56,562 nt of DNA from Diphasiastrum complanatum. Lineage: Eukaryota > Streptophyta > Lycopodiopsida > Lycopodiales > Lycopodiaceae. A model generated the notes under the pieces. It worked only from the letters and a program-made list of their open reading frames with translations, searched no databases and was not told where the DNA came from. The translations under genes and the position numbers were made by a program. Below, in pieces: positions 10,611-21,923 of the stretch. Position 1 is the first letter of the stretch. Every line of letters starts with the position of its first letter. The DNA lies in contig MU833425.1 in assembly GCA_029204225.1 (NCBI GenBank), forward strand, positions 1 to 56,562, written 5' to 3'.

Positions 10611-11259
10611 TGTGAAAGATTCAACTAGTTTCATCACATTTTGCAATATTTCCATATTTGGCATATTGAGGCCAAAAATTGTTTTAGACTTAGAAGTTGA
10701 CTTTTCAAAGTTCATTGGTCTAAATTTTATTTGAATAAACACTATTTGAAAGTGTGGGAAAGATAGAATGCGAGTTGAGTAGATTCAATTTGAATAAGTT
10801 GGGTACATTGAATCTAGACCCAAAATTGGTAGGGTTAGCATTTTGGTGGGAAAGCCAAGTGGCCAAATAGGATTTGGACCTGCTATAAAAGGATGTAACT
10901 CGTGGAGAGAGTCATCTTCTCTCTTCTCTATCTCATTTTATGCTTATACATGGTTCTCTTGGGTTCTACTATCCATTGGTGCACTATCTTGGTGATTGCT
11001 TGCAATTCTATGTGTAGAATGATCTATATTTGCTATTTTTGGATCCACACGTGTGAAATACAGTAGCTTGCTGGTTTTGTACGGAAAGCAACAGTACATA
11101 ATCATTTCATTCAAGTTTGATCAAGTTCTATTAGTGTTTGCATCTCAAATTGTGTGTAGATGCTGATTTTTCTACATTGGTGAAATTGGTAGTGTATTTC
11201 TCTTTCTAACCAAAGATCATTCAAGTAGACTGGATCTTAAGGATCTGAAATCTTTCACA
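10611..11259 (+). mobile_element. E1 copia element, 5' LTR
   Basis: Begins TGTGAAAGATT and ends AATCTTTCACA, an 11-bp terminal inverted repeat. Length 649. By hand it differs from the 3' LTR at about 15 positions plus one indel, so roughly 98% identical. A TATAAAA box is at 10884-10890. CACACGTGTG is at 11046-11055, shortly before a GTACGG...CAGTAC pair. The LTR drives transcription and supplies the primer-adjacent end. Confidence 0.93.
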
Positions 11260-11271
11260 TGGTATCAGAGC
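11260..11271 (+). promoter_or_regulatory. E1 primer binding site (initiator tRNA-Met)
   Basis: TGGTATCAGAGC abuts the LTR end with no spacer. This is the usual copia primer site, complementary to the 3' end of initiator tRNA-Met. Confidence 0.9.
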
Positions 11272-11859
11272 TTGTGTTTCAGGTTATGAAGGAGGAAATC
11301 AGATCTATCAATGATTTGGTGAAGATATCAAGTTCAGAGCATGCTAGAGAGGATTCTACACCAAAATCGAATTTTTTGCTTTTGTAGATTGGATCTTTTG
11401 TAGATCAAAACACTAAATAGGTCAATATACTTGTTCAATTCCGTTTTTTAAATTCACATGCTGGATTTGGCCAATTTTTGGATCATTGATTCAGCCTAAG
11501 TGGTGGCTTATAGATTGCATATCAAATTTTCAGCATTTGCATGTAGATTTGGAATAGTCAATTTTTTGTGATTTTGTCAAAACCCTAATTTTGATTGGAT
11601 CTCTAGATAGTGAGGTTGCTGGACTTCATTTGAGTGTGTTTCAATCTTAGGAAGTGGCAAAAGTCATTAGATTGAGGGTAGATCATAGGTTGATCAAGAT
11701 TCCATGATTCTATGTGTTGATTTGCTTGGATAAGTGCTAGAAGAGAATTTGTGAGATAGTTTCAAATCTTGGTGATTTCTTTTGAAAGAATTTGTTGTTG
11801 TTCAAAGGAGTGCTTTGTGCATTGAAGCAGGTTGAAAGAGAAGATCAGGTCATTGCTAC
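11272..11859 (+). other. E1 untranslated leader
   Basis: About 590 bases between primer site and gag start, with no long open frame. T-rich with repeated AGATTGGATC-type words, as is usual for a copia leader and packaging region. Confidence 0.6.
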
Positions 11860-14322
11860 ATGGCAGCCTCAATTGGAGTCATGTTGGAAGCCAATGATAG
11901 GCTTACCTCAAGTAACTATTCATTATGGAAAGCGAGGATGGAGTCACTTCTTGAGATGAATGATGTTTTGGATATTGTTGTAGGTTTGGAGGAGAGACCA
12001 GCAACACAACAAGCTCAATTGAGGTATGACAAGAGGGCCAAGAAGGCTCTACACATGATAAAGATGAATGTTACCAATGAACTTCTCAAGGAAGTTGGTA
12101 AGTGCACATCATCTTTGGAAGCTTGGAATTCATTGAAGAAGCTTTATGAATCCAAGTCTACTTCTAGATTGTTGACTCTAAGAGGGCAAATCTTTTCATG
12201 TTTGCAAAAGAATGAAGAAAGTCCAAGTACTTTTGTTTTGAGAATGAAAGCATTGAATGATGAGTTAGCTTGCATAGATGAAAGCATTAAGGAAGGAGAG
12301 CTTATTCAAGTGATTCTTAATGGATTGTTGGATGCTCATGCTAACATTGTTCAAAGTATTGCTATTCAAAAGACTTTGCCAAGTTTGATGGATCTTCAAG
12401 AGATCTTGATCAATGAGGAATATAGGCTTCAAGCAAGAGGTGGATCTACATCGACACTTCAAGAGGATGCTATGTTCACAAAGGGCAAATTCAAGGGCAA
12501 AACCAAAAACAAGTGGTCTAAAGGGCAAGATCAAGTGGATGCTTCTTCAAGTGGCAAAAAGAAGGATAGATCAAAGCTCAAGTGCTTCTATTGTGGCATC
12601 AAAGGACACTTTGCAAGTGAGTGCTACAAGAAGAAGAGAGATCAAGGAGACAAGCAAGGTAATCTTACTCTTGATGAGGATGGTTTGGATGTGCAAGATG
12701 CAAATGATGATGCTTTTGTGATGTCTTCATGTATGCTTGCTAATGATGGAGATCTAGATCCTTGGTGGACTGATAGTGGAGCAAGTTCACACATGACCTA
12801 TCACAAAGAGTACTTCACTTCTTTGTTGGCATATGGAGATGACAAGAGGGTGATCTACACGGCCAATGATGGTGAGTGTGCAATCAAAGGGATTGGCACA
12901 ATTCCTATTTCTCTCTCTATAAATAGGAATGTTCATTTGGAGGATGTCTTGTTTATTCCATCTATTACCAAGAATTTGCTTAGTGTGAGTCAAATGCTAA
13001 GTAAGGGCCTCAAGGTGGAGTTTGATGGAGATGCTTGTTTGATCAAAAGGAAGGATGTCTTGATTGGAAAAGGTAAAAGACAAGGGAAGTTGTTCAAACT
13101 TGATGCTTGTGTTATTGCTAACCAAGTTGGATGTGTTGCAAGAGAGCAAATTTCTATTCAAGAGGTTTGGCACAAAAGGATGGGACATCTCAACTTCAAG
13201 TCATTGGAGGTAATGGCAAGGAAGAAGGTTGTGATTGGTCTTCCAAGTTCCTTAAGTAATGACAAGCATGTTTGTGAGTCTTGTGCTTTGTCTAAGTCAC
13301 ATAGACTACCTTATACTAGATCTATTTCTAGATCTACAAAGCCTTTTCAACTTGTACATTCGGATATTCATGGATTTACTACAATTAGCAATAGTGGAGC
13401 TAAGATGTATGTAACATTCATTGATGATTTTAGTAGATTTTGTTGGATCTATCTACTAAAGAGCAAGGATGAAGTGTATGATGTCTTTGTCAAGTTCAAG
13501 AATGCAAGGGAGAGCCAATTCTCCACAAAGATCAAGTGCTTGAGAGGTGACAATGGTGGTGAGTACATATCTAACAAGTTCAAGGCCTTTTGTGATGAGC
13601 ATGGGATCAAGAGGGAGTATACAACATCAAGGACCCCACAACAAAATGGAGTGGCTGAAAGGAAGAATAGAACTTTATGTGAAAGTGCTAAAGCTATGAG
13701 GTTAAGTGCTAATCTTGACAAACCATTTTGGGATCAAGCTTTGTTGTGTGCCAATTTCTTGTGCAATAGGTAGTCGAGTGCTATTTTGGATGGAAGGACA
13801 CCTTTTGAGATGCTATTCAAGAGGAGGCCGAGTGTCAACTTTCTAAGAACCTTTGGATGCACATGCTATGTCAACATTACTCTTGATGATAGGACCAAGG
13901 AGGATCCATCTTCAAGAAGAGGTATTTTTGTTGGATATAGTGAGGTGAGTAAAGCCTACAAGGTTTACATTCCTTCTACTAACAAAGTGATTGTTGGTAG
14001 AGATGTCATTTTTTATGAGGGAAACATTCCAAAGGTGTCTTCAAGCATGATTGATTGTAAAGTAGATGGATCTAACATTCTTGATGTTGATGAGAAGGAT
14101 CCTACTTTGGATGGTGGTGATGATGGACCTTCATCAAGTCAAAAGCCAAGGAGAACATCAAGAGAAAGACAAGTACCTTCAAGGCTCACATATGATCAAA
14201 AGGGTAAGCAAGTAGTTTCTGGAAATTATGTTGCTTTCCTAACCTCTTTGGATGAGCCTACAAGTGTAGATCAAGCAAGGAAAGAAGAGGAGTGGATCCA
14301 AGTAATGGATCTTGAGTATTGA
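11860..14322 (+). pseudogene. E1 gag-protease-integrase polyprotein
   Basis: One frame of 820 codons, broken by a TAG at 13771-13773 and closed by TGA at 14320. Gag starts at residue 1 (copia gag core with SSNYSLWKARMESLL). The zinc knuckle CFYCGIKGHFASEC is near residues 243-256, and the protease site WWTDSGASSHMT near 303-314. Integrase then shows the HHCC zinc domain (WHKRMGHL, later CESCALSK) and the DDE core (HSDIHGF, RGDNGGEYIS, ERKNRT). Downstream is GRTPFEMLF and the linker with PRRTSRERQ. The start fits the end of the leader. After the linker the family continues as EYDSLMKNxTW into RT. Here it reads EY, stop, SLMKSETS, and then loses RT similarity altogether. Only one internal stop suggests recent activity or mobilisation in trans. 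Confidence 0.92.
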
Positions 14323-15340
14323 TCTCTTATGAAGAGTGAAACATCTTTTGGAAGATCTTCTTGTGTACATGGAGCTATGCAAGTGGATGGATGATATCTT
14401 GTTGTAAAGTCAAGTAATGGATCTGGAAAACAAAGTTTGTTCAATGACTTTGATGGTCAAGTTGAAGATCAAGAGGTTGATCTCAAAGCTCTTCAACTAG
14501 TCAAAAGGGAAGTTGGCAATTTGGAGCTAGTCAAGAGCATCAAAGGAGAGGTAATTGGCAAAGTTGTTATGGATCTATTTTTGCAGCATATTTAAGACTC
14601 AAGTAAGGTCAAAGGAGAGCAATTTCATGTGGATGTGTGCAAATTGTCAAGATATGGTAAAACTAGCTACATTGGTGGGCATTATTTTGATGTTGGATTT
14701 GTACTAGCATTCTTGGCTGATTTTGCTGATGGAAATGAAGCTATTGGAGGTTCATTATGTCACTCATCCATGGCTAAGTTCTCAAGTGTTGAGCTACTTG
14801 GTGCCAATACTTGGAGATTGTCAATTTTTGGTGAATTCATGGTCATTTTCTTGTGTCAAGTAGATCTTGAAGATGGACTAGTGCAAACTACTTGGTTTAT
14901 GGAGTCATGTGGTGCTAGATTGGCATCATTAATGTACTCACCTACTCATGGATTTCCAAGGTTTGATGGTTTCTTGTGGCAAGATGAAGATGGAGGCTCA
15001 TTCATGGAGTATCATGGTGGATACAAGGCAACAAAGGACAAAGGAGGAGGAGACATGCAAGCAAAAGTTGATCACTCACATTTATTGTTTGTTTGCTGTA
15101 TTTTTCCAGAGAGTTCAGAGTTGGAAGCATGGTGGAATCATTTCATTTACATTCTATTTGATTCTTCATGTTCTAGTCACATTTTTACAAGGAAAATTGA
15201 TGTAAGAAATAGTGAAGCATCCCAAGTGGACACTATTCTCTATATCAATTATGGTTGTTTCTATTTTGAGCATTACATGATCATTGAAAGGAGATATATT
15301 CTTAGGAAGAAGATCATTCTTATGATGGATCAAAGCTCTA
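14323..15340 (+). other. E1 insert replacing RT, with 248-codon ORF at 14629-15375
   Basis: About 1 kb of non-RT sequence lies between the linker and RNase H. It contains an open frame at 14629-15375 (MDVCKLSRYGKTSY...). E3, on the other strand at 22.7-23.6 kb, carries the same module in the same reading frame. For example ESCGARLASLMYSPTHGFP in E1 pairs with ESYGARLASLLYSLTHGFP in E3, and CKLSRYGKTSYI with CKLSRYGETSYI. The module is therefore a stable part of this family. No domain is recognised. It may be a captured transcript or a non-coding spacer. Whether it is translated is open, since the E3 copy contains stops. Confidence 0.55.
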
Positions 15341-15925
15341 TTGGCAAAAACTATGCTAGGAGCATTGGAAGCTAGGAAAGCGACTCGAGATTTTGGCATA
15401 TTGTATGAGGGATCATCACCTAATCTTTTTGGATTTTCAGATTCGGACTATGCTGGAGATATAATGGATAGAAAATCCATTAGTACTTATTGTATTTTCA
15501 TAGGTGATGGAGCTATATCATGGATGTCAAAGAAACAAGCCACTATCTCATTGTCATCTAGTGAGGCCGAGTACAAAGCTCTTACACATTGCACAAAGGA
15601 GATGGTATGGATCAAAAGGATGATCAAGGATCTTCACTTGCTGGATTTTTTAGAGAGCCCAATCATCTTTTGTGACAATCAATCAGCCCAAAGAATGGCA
15701 TCCAATCCTATCTTTCATGCTAAGAGCAAGCATATTGAGATACAATATCACTTTGTGAGGGAGCGAGTCATTGCAAAGGAGGTGGAGCTTCAACATGTGC
15801 CTTCAAGGGAATGTGTAGCTGATATCTTCACCAAAGCATTGGGAAAAGACTTGTTCATGAAGCATAGGACTTCACTTGGAGTATTATCAAAGTCTATGCT
15901 AAAACTAGTTGAAGAGGGAGTGTGA
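15341..15925 (+). CDS. E1 RNase H domain
   Basis: Open for 194 codons. From residue 10 it is a standard copia RNase H: GFSDSDYAGDIMDRKSIS (first catalytic Asp), ISLSSSEAEYKAL (catalytic Glu), FCDNQSAQRMASNP (Asp), then HIEIQYHFVRE and ADIFTKAL. The stop TGA at 15923-15925 uses the first bases of the 3' LTR (TGTGA). It would degrade RNA in RNA/DNA hybrids. The upstream sequence is the non-RT insert, so RNase H is separated from any polymerase. The codons before it share ACTATGCTA with the sequence just before the polypurine tract, a possible recombination point. Confidence 0.9.
   Translation: MAKTMLGALEARKATRDFGILYEGSSPNLFGFSDSDYAGDIMDRKSISTYCIFIGDGAISWMSKKQATISLSSSEAEYKALTHCTKEMVWIKRMIKDLHLLDFLESPIIFCDNQSAQRMASNPIFHAKSKHIEIQYHFVRERVIAKEVELQHVPSRECVADIFTKALGKDLFMKHRTSLGVLSKSMLKLVEEGV
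15911..15920 (+). promoter_or_regulatory. E1 polypurine tract
   Basis: GAAGAGGGAG directly before the 3' LTR; plus-strand priming site. E3 has the same tract on the other strand. Confidence 0.85.
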
Positions 15926-16570
15926 AAGATTCAACTAGTTTCATCACATTTTGCAATATTTCCATATTTGGCATATTGAGGCCAAAACTTGTTTTAGACT
16001 TAGAAGTTGACTTTTCAAAGTTCATTGGTCTAAATTTTATTTGAATAAACACTTTTTGAAAGTGTGGGAAAGATAGAATGCGAGTTTGAGTATATTCAAT
16101 TTGAATAAGTTGGGTACATTGAATCTAGACCCAAAATTGGTAGGGTTAGCATTTTGGTGGAAAAGCCAAGTGGCCAAATAGGATTTGGAACTACTATAAA
16201 AGGATGTAACTTGTGGAGAGAGTCATCTTCTCTCTTCTCTATCTCATTTCATGCTTATGCATGGTTCTCTTGGGTTCTACTATCCATTGGTGCACTATCT
16301 TGGTGATTGCTTGCAATTCTATGTGTAGAATGATCTATATTTGCTATTTTTAAATCCACACGTGTGAAATATAGTAGCTTGCTGGTTTTGTACGGACAGC
16401 AACAGTACATAATCATTTCATTCAAGTTTGATCAAGTTCTATTAGTGTTTGCATCTCAAATTGTGTGTAGATGCTGATTTTTCTACATTGGTGAAATTGG
16501 TAGTGTATTTCTCTTTCTAGCCAAAGATCATTCAAGTAGATTGGATCTTAAGGATCTGAAATCTTTCACA
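15921..16570 (+). mobile_element. E1 copia element, 3' LTR
   Basis: 650 bases, TGTGAAAGATT to AATCTTTCACA. TATAAAAGG begins at 16195 and CACACGTGTG is at 16357-16366. Followed directly by the AACCC target duplication, which proves the element's outer ends. Confidence 0.93.
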
Positions 16571-16575
16571 AACCC
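16571..16575 (+). repeat. Target-site duplication of E1, right copy (AACCC)
   Basis: Exact match of 10606-10610. Confidence 0.9.
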
Positions 16576-18400
16576 TAGGTAAGGTGAACTCACACGTTGA
16601 AGATTCTAACAAAGACTTGTAGTTTGAATTGACCCTACTGAGAGCTTTAATTAGATACAATTTGCTTGCCAAACAACTAAGAATTGGTGAAGTTATAGCC
16701 AATTCTCAAAATCTAGCTACTAGCTCAATTTTAAGTTTCTAGAAGTATGAGTACTATTTTCTCTACCCTTCATCAAATTGAATGTCATTTCATTTTAGAG
16801 AAAATCCCTATGCCCTGCTAGCTCTCTATACAGTCTTCTTGTGCTCATAATGGACTCATGTAGCTCTTGAATAGGCTATACAAAACAAGATTGAAAATAA
16901 TATTGCTTAAAATTTCTTCGCAAGTGAGGCTTTGATACCAAACTAATAGAGATGAGAGACTCCAACTTGGATATATCACCTATACTAATGATCATGCATC
17001 AAATCCTTTTGAATACGTCGCACACCCTACACAACAATAATGAAAGTGAAAATATAGTAGAAGAGATAGTAAAACATTTCACATAGTTCCTCTTGACAAA
17101 TCAAGACCAAACCTTTGAATCCCTTCTCCTTTAAGCTCCATCTTTGTTCCTCCTCCTTCACACTCCTCCTCATCTTGCTCATTCTCGTCCTTCACTCTTT
17201 CTCCTCTCCTTCATTTCTATTATCCTCTTTCTCCTCTCCTTCACTTTGCTCCTCTTCATTCAAGAAATTTCTCAAATTCCCTCTAACTAGGAAATACCCA
17301 AGGTTAACTTTATATAAAAAATATTGATATATGTGTGCAATCTAAAATTGCTCATGGCGAAATGGTTATAGGTTGCTTCTCATTCTTAGCTTAGTTCAAA
17401 ATTGAATTGCCAACTAATTCAAACATCATATAGGTGATGAGAATGTGCTTAATGTTTATGCTTCTAGTTGCAGAGGAGAGGAGTAGGGAGATTCATATTG
17501 GTAGATCCTAGTTTGTAATTTCCAATTTTTGTGAAATTCACTATCGAGGTATATACATATTGCAATTGCTAGGTTAAATTCTTTCTTTGTTTCCTTACAG
17601 CTTTTTTTTATTATTAATGGCACCTTTGTCACCAAAGGAGATGAATATGAAAATTCCAATGTAGAAATGATAGCTTTGTCAAGGATGATGCACACAAATT
17701 ATCTATTGAGCTTCTTGAAAAGCTGTTATCTCTCACCAAATATTTATGCACCACATTTAGCACATATAGATCCAAAATAGTAGCAATTAGTTCTCTTGCA
17801 TTAAGGATGAGAATTACATACAATGGGCTTCCTTTTATAGAAGCTTTGGGAGTTCACTTTCCACATTTACATATGGGACAAGACATTCCAAGTCTCAAAA
17901 TACAATGCAATCCCCTTCTTGGAAGCTTGACTTTGACTTTCACATACTTTTTTAACACTAAGTTTAAACCTTGAGACGTGCCAAAATTGTTTTCTTGCCC
18001 CCTAGTGACCAATGGCCCCCACAAGTTGTACTTACACTTGTAGGATGTCGAACTAGGGTCTAACATAACTAACTACTGATGGGCTCTTCAAGATGGGCTT
18101 ATACACTCAAGATGCCATACTTGGGCCATTAATTACACAAAATTATTATATACACAGGCTCCTTCCATGCAAGGTGCTCCTTACCTCAATTCTCTCAGGC
18201 TCCATTGAAATGTCCCTTTGGCCTTGTATTCCAGCCCCCGCACTCCCCTAATACTACTTGGTTGCCAGTCCCATGGCAATTCATTTGAAGAGCGCTTCTT
18301 GTTGTTTGGCATCTAGCTCTTCATTTTGCTTTTGGATTTCTTGATGAGTTTTCCATAGCCTTCCATCGCCTAGGCCCATAGGGTTGTGTCATCTTTAAGT
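16576..18400. other. Spacer with possible antisense copia leader
   Basis: No supported gene. GGCTTTGATACCAAA at about 16928-16942 is the complement of a TTTGGTATCAAAGCC primer-site-like word, hinting at an antisense copia leader, but no LTR end adjoins it. A pyrimidine-rich stretch (CTCTTTCTCCTCTCCTTCA twice) covers 17190-17260. CACATAGTTCCTCTTG followed by CAAGACCAAACC (17080-17113) recurs at 38449-38482. Near 18080-18130, GGGCTTATACAC and GGGCC words resemble the left flank of W1 at 42.78-42.83 kb, so this may be the 3' flank of a W element. Confidence 0.35.
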
Positions 18401-18637
18401 GGCCCAACACATCTGAGCCACGAGGCAACCATTGAGTGCATTGTCACTCTTCCACATATGATGCATACTGGGATGTCGTCATTGCTGCGAGGTAATAGAT
18501 TCTTGCCACTGTTAATTGGCCCAAACACATGTGAGCTACGAGGCAACCATTGAGTGTGTTGTCACTCTTCCTCCATGCGTGATGCATGCTGGGATGCCAT
18601 CATTGCTGCAAGGTAATAGATTCTTGCCACTGTTAAT
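18401..18637 (+). repeat. Tandem duplication of about 118 bp inside W2
   Basis: Two copies (18401-18517, 18518-18637) share GGCCCA(A)ACACAT, ACGAGGCAACCATTGAGTG, TTGTCACTCTTCC, GATGCAT, CTGGGATG and AGGTAATAGATTCTTGCCAC. They overlap the 3' end of the antisense W2 frame, so the last part of its coding sequence was duplicated. Confidence 0.85.
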
Positions 18638-20764
18638 TGTTCCTGGCATTTGAGACTAGGGAAAAGAGGTGTCAGGGTCGAAAAACAAAGGACCAAAGGA
18701 ACGGTCCCAATGGAACTCACAAAAACTGAGAAAAGCAAGTTCCTTGCAGTTGAGGGCCATTGGCGCACCGTCAACTGATTGGTGATGCTTGGTGTGGAAC
18801 TGTTCCAAGGCGACTTGGTTGTTCCAGTCCTAGAGTTTGAAATAATTGGCCAGTTTGATGGTGCACAAACATCTTTCTTTTCTGGCCATGGTTCTTGCCT
18901 GGGAATAGGCATATAGTGGGGATCCATGCACAAATACCTGAATATTTTGAAACATTCGGATAGGATCTTTTTGTCATCCTTGAAGAGGATGTTGCACCAT
19001 GTGGATTCGGGTGCCAACTACTTTATAATCTGCTTCTCTTTTCCCTTGATATCGGCTGCAGATCATGGCAAGACGCATCCTCCCTACATCTCTTCTCTTG
19101 TAAAAGTCGCCTAATACTCTTGGATTGATTCCTCAAGAGTCTTCGGCTTCTGGAAGATGGTTTTAGCACTTGGTGTGGTTGTGCCTTTTCTTGGCCCCCT
19201 TGAGTGTGATTCACTGGGGGGTGGAGTCTTGTGCGAAACTACAGCCCCAAATGATTCACCTTAGGGGGCATCCATCTGCTCTATAGAAAAGTAGGTACCA
19301 AATTCAAGCACGGTTTGGTTGGACTGGTCCTCCTTGCTTGTTGTGGTTGGTTGAGCGCCTTGAGGAATGGTAGAAGGTCCTTGAGTTGCTAGCAGTCCAT
19401 CAAGCTCATCGTTTTGTTGTTCCAACTTGCTGATTACATCAATAAAGGGTTTGGTGTATTTGGATTGCTTTGTTTCAAAATCTTGTAGCATGTTCTTACA
19501 AGTTTGAAGTTTGGCGATTACTGCATTGTATTTTTTCATGGGACAAGAGAGGAGTCTAGCAGTGGTGGAACGTCCAGATAGAAGTCGATAGGCGGTCTTC
19601 TCACCATTTCTGCCATGCCCTGATGACCATCTCCTTTTTGAGAGCGATGTTGATATGTCCCTATGTCCTCTACCTCTCTGCTTGGAGTTGTGATTGGAGG
19701 GGCTTCTGAGATTGCTGCAGAGTAGGAACCGTGGCTTAGTAAGAGTTGATATTGGCCCTCATGGAATCCATTTCTTGCTGCATCTTGGCCATTTGTTGCT
19801 TGGCCTGATCTGCCTCTTGCTACAATTGTTGGCTTTGTAGATCGACTACCTGCCTAGCATTTTTCTCTGTCTCGGCCAAGTGATGGTGATGGAGCCGATC
19901 CCTTAGCAGCCAATTGAGATCTTTGAGGAGGCCATGGATATGGAAAAGAGCACTGGTTGTTGGGATATCCACCTCTTCTAGGGCTTTGCCAAAATTTGGC
20001 ACTATAGGGATGCGAGGATGGAGTGGCATGAGTAGAATATGTCCTGGTGGGTGGCTCTTGGGCTGTAGTGTCGCAAGAGTCCGCCTTACCATAAACATCC
20101 AGAGGTTGGGATCCATCGAGGTACGCCATATAGGTCGGTTGTGGCGACCTGTATCCTTGATCAATGATGATTATCTTGGTCCCTTGAGTTTCTTGGGCCC
20201 TTGAGTGTCTGTTGCCATTGTAGTTGCCCCTCTTCTACTGCATCCATTGGTGGCAAACTGATTTCTTTTGGTATCTATGGTAGAGGGGGAAGCTTAAAAG
20301 GTGGCTTTCTCTTAAGTAGATCTTGTATTTGTTTGCGCATCCTGGAAGGGCGGGTTGTAATAACAAGTAGTGATGGTTGTGGAGCTATCCCATCCAATAG
20401 CATTGTCTCCAGCTGCGTCAGAAAATCATGGAAAGGCGAGCTGGGTGTGGCTTGTACCATGGATTGGATTGAGAGGCGTTACATTGCTTGTTTCCAGTCC
20501 TTATCATCTTGCTTGGGCCTCTTGGGGTTTTCCTTGGAGGATGTGGCCTCGGGTGTAGGATCCGCTGGAAAAAGTGAAAAATCGACGAGGTCATTGCCAA
20601 CTAGGTAAGGAGAGGTCCTACAGTGTCTGCTTCTTCAGGGATAGCAGAACCTTTTGGATCAATGTCTTGAGTGAGCTTGATCTTCTTAGCTAGCCTAGTA
20701 GGATCTATTGTGGCTTTGCCTTTCTCCCTAGCGTCCTTCACCATTATGGCAAGTTTAAGCCCAA
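18562..20764 (-). pseudogene. W2: degenerate copy of W-family coiled-coil protein
   Basis: Minus strand. It starts near 20764 with MVKDAREKGKATIDPTRLAK, then runs through proline-rich scraps (19850-20130) and a coiled-coil piece (19261-19539, KLQTCKNMLQDFETKQSKY). The C-terminal part matches W1 (42.9-44.7 kb): FQKPKTLEESI with FQRPKSVEEKI, IKGKEKQ with IKGKELQ, WCNILFKDD with WCQPLFERD, DPHYMPIP with NAHFLPCT, NWPII in both, and LTVARIYYLAA with LPIARVYYRAA. It has many frameshifts and an internal tandem duplication. I do not recognise the family. Its co-occurrence with gypsy RT at W1 suggests a gypsy gag or an extra retrotransposon ORF, but that is inference. Confidence 0.55.
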
Positions 20765-21923
20765 AAAGTGCCTAAATTTTTCAGAATAGTAAGTTCAGAA
20801 GCTAAAAGGAGCAAAATAATTTGCTAATTTTAGCTAGTGAGCTTTGACAATATTTGGATGGCCTCTGTGAGTGCTTTGGGTATGCTTGAAAACGCTGAAA
20901 TTTTTTTGAAAAATTTTGGCAGCATCTCTTTAGCAAATGTGAGCTTTAGTATGTTTGAAACAGTGGATTTACTAGGCTTATCTACTTGTAGAGCAAGTTA
21001 CATGCTCTCAAGATGGAACGAAAGACACCAAAATCTTCATGGATGATGACCCTCCTTATATAGACCCTCCCCCCTCCAAATTTGGGGAACATAGATGTTA
21101 GGTATCAAATTACTAAAAAATACATTCTAAGACCAAAAGTGATAGTGTCGAACTCAGATGAGGTCATTCACACGTGTGGCAAACTCAAACAGGGCTACAA
21201 ATGGTCACAAACCTTAGTTCAACTCAAAAAAATCACTTAAATTTAGTTTTTGGGAGTTTGGCTAGGGATCTGGGTTTGCCTATTTGGCAGTAGATCAAGC
21301 ATACTGAGATGTATAAACTATCAAGGGGGTTAACCTATATGTCAATTCCACATGGGTGGGAAGCCTGTTTAGTGATTTTCTAAAAATAGGTCTGCCACAA
21401 AAACTAGCTAGGAGTCTGGGTGTTTGCCTACTTCACTGTTGATAGATCATGTTATGAGGAGTCTAACTTGAAGAGGGCGAACCTAGATGTCAAAAGTACA
21501 AGACTGTAGAGTGGTTTAAATGATTTTTGCTATTTTGGGTCTAGAGGATTGGAATTTAAAGTTCTAGCTTTGCCTAACTCAATTTAGACGTATCATGATG
21601 TGTTCTAACAATGGTCAAACAGGCGAATCTAGACAACAAAAATTGGGAGAGATATTGAGGTTTTTCTCTCCTATAGTGCCTTTTGTTGTTGTACTTGGCT
21701 AAATAGTGAAGGGTATTCGAAATGTTCAGATCATTGGCAAATGAAATTTCCTTCATTGGCACTATTTTCAAGGATCTTTGATGAATAAATACTTTTCTCT
21801 TTTCAGCTTTGTTGATTCACTTTGTCGCACATTACTATATTTGATGGTATTCAGTTTCTTTACTTGTAACCTGTACTGACTCCATGAATCACTTGAACTA
21901 ATTTTTTGTCCCTAGGAGGACTC
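20765..21923. repeat. 5' flank of W2 with degenerate tandem repeats
   Basis: Within 21240-21660 at least three diverged units of roughly 135-150 bases are visible. Each has CTAGG/CTAG..TTTGCCTA, then TAGA(T/C), then a GNGAACCTANATGTCAA-like core (GGTTAACCTATATGTCAA, GCGAACCTAGATGTCAA, GCGAATCTAGACAACAA). They lie upstream of the W2 start on its strand, so they may belong to its LTR or leader. The rest shows nothing recognisable. Confidence 0.5.

Noticed and set aside
12265-13721. Several minus-strand frames of 60-90 codons within E1
   Set aside because: They lie opposite the clearly coding gag-protease-integrase frame and carry no motif; shadow frames.
16928-16942. Antisense primer-site-like word GGCTTTGATACCAAA
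   Set aside because: No LTR terminus next to it and no gag downstream on that strand, so not called as an element.
20201-20608. 135-codon plus-strand frame opposite W2
   Set aside because: Cysteine/serine-rich translation without motifs, antisense to recognisable W2 pieces; probably a shadow.
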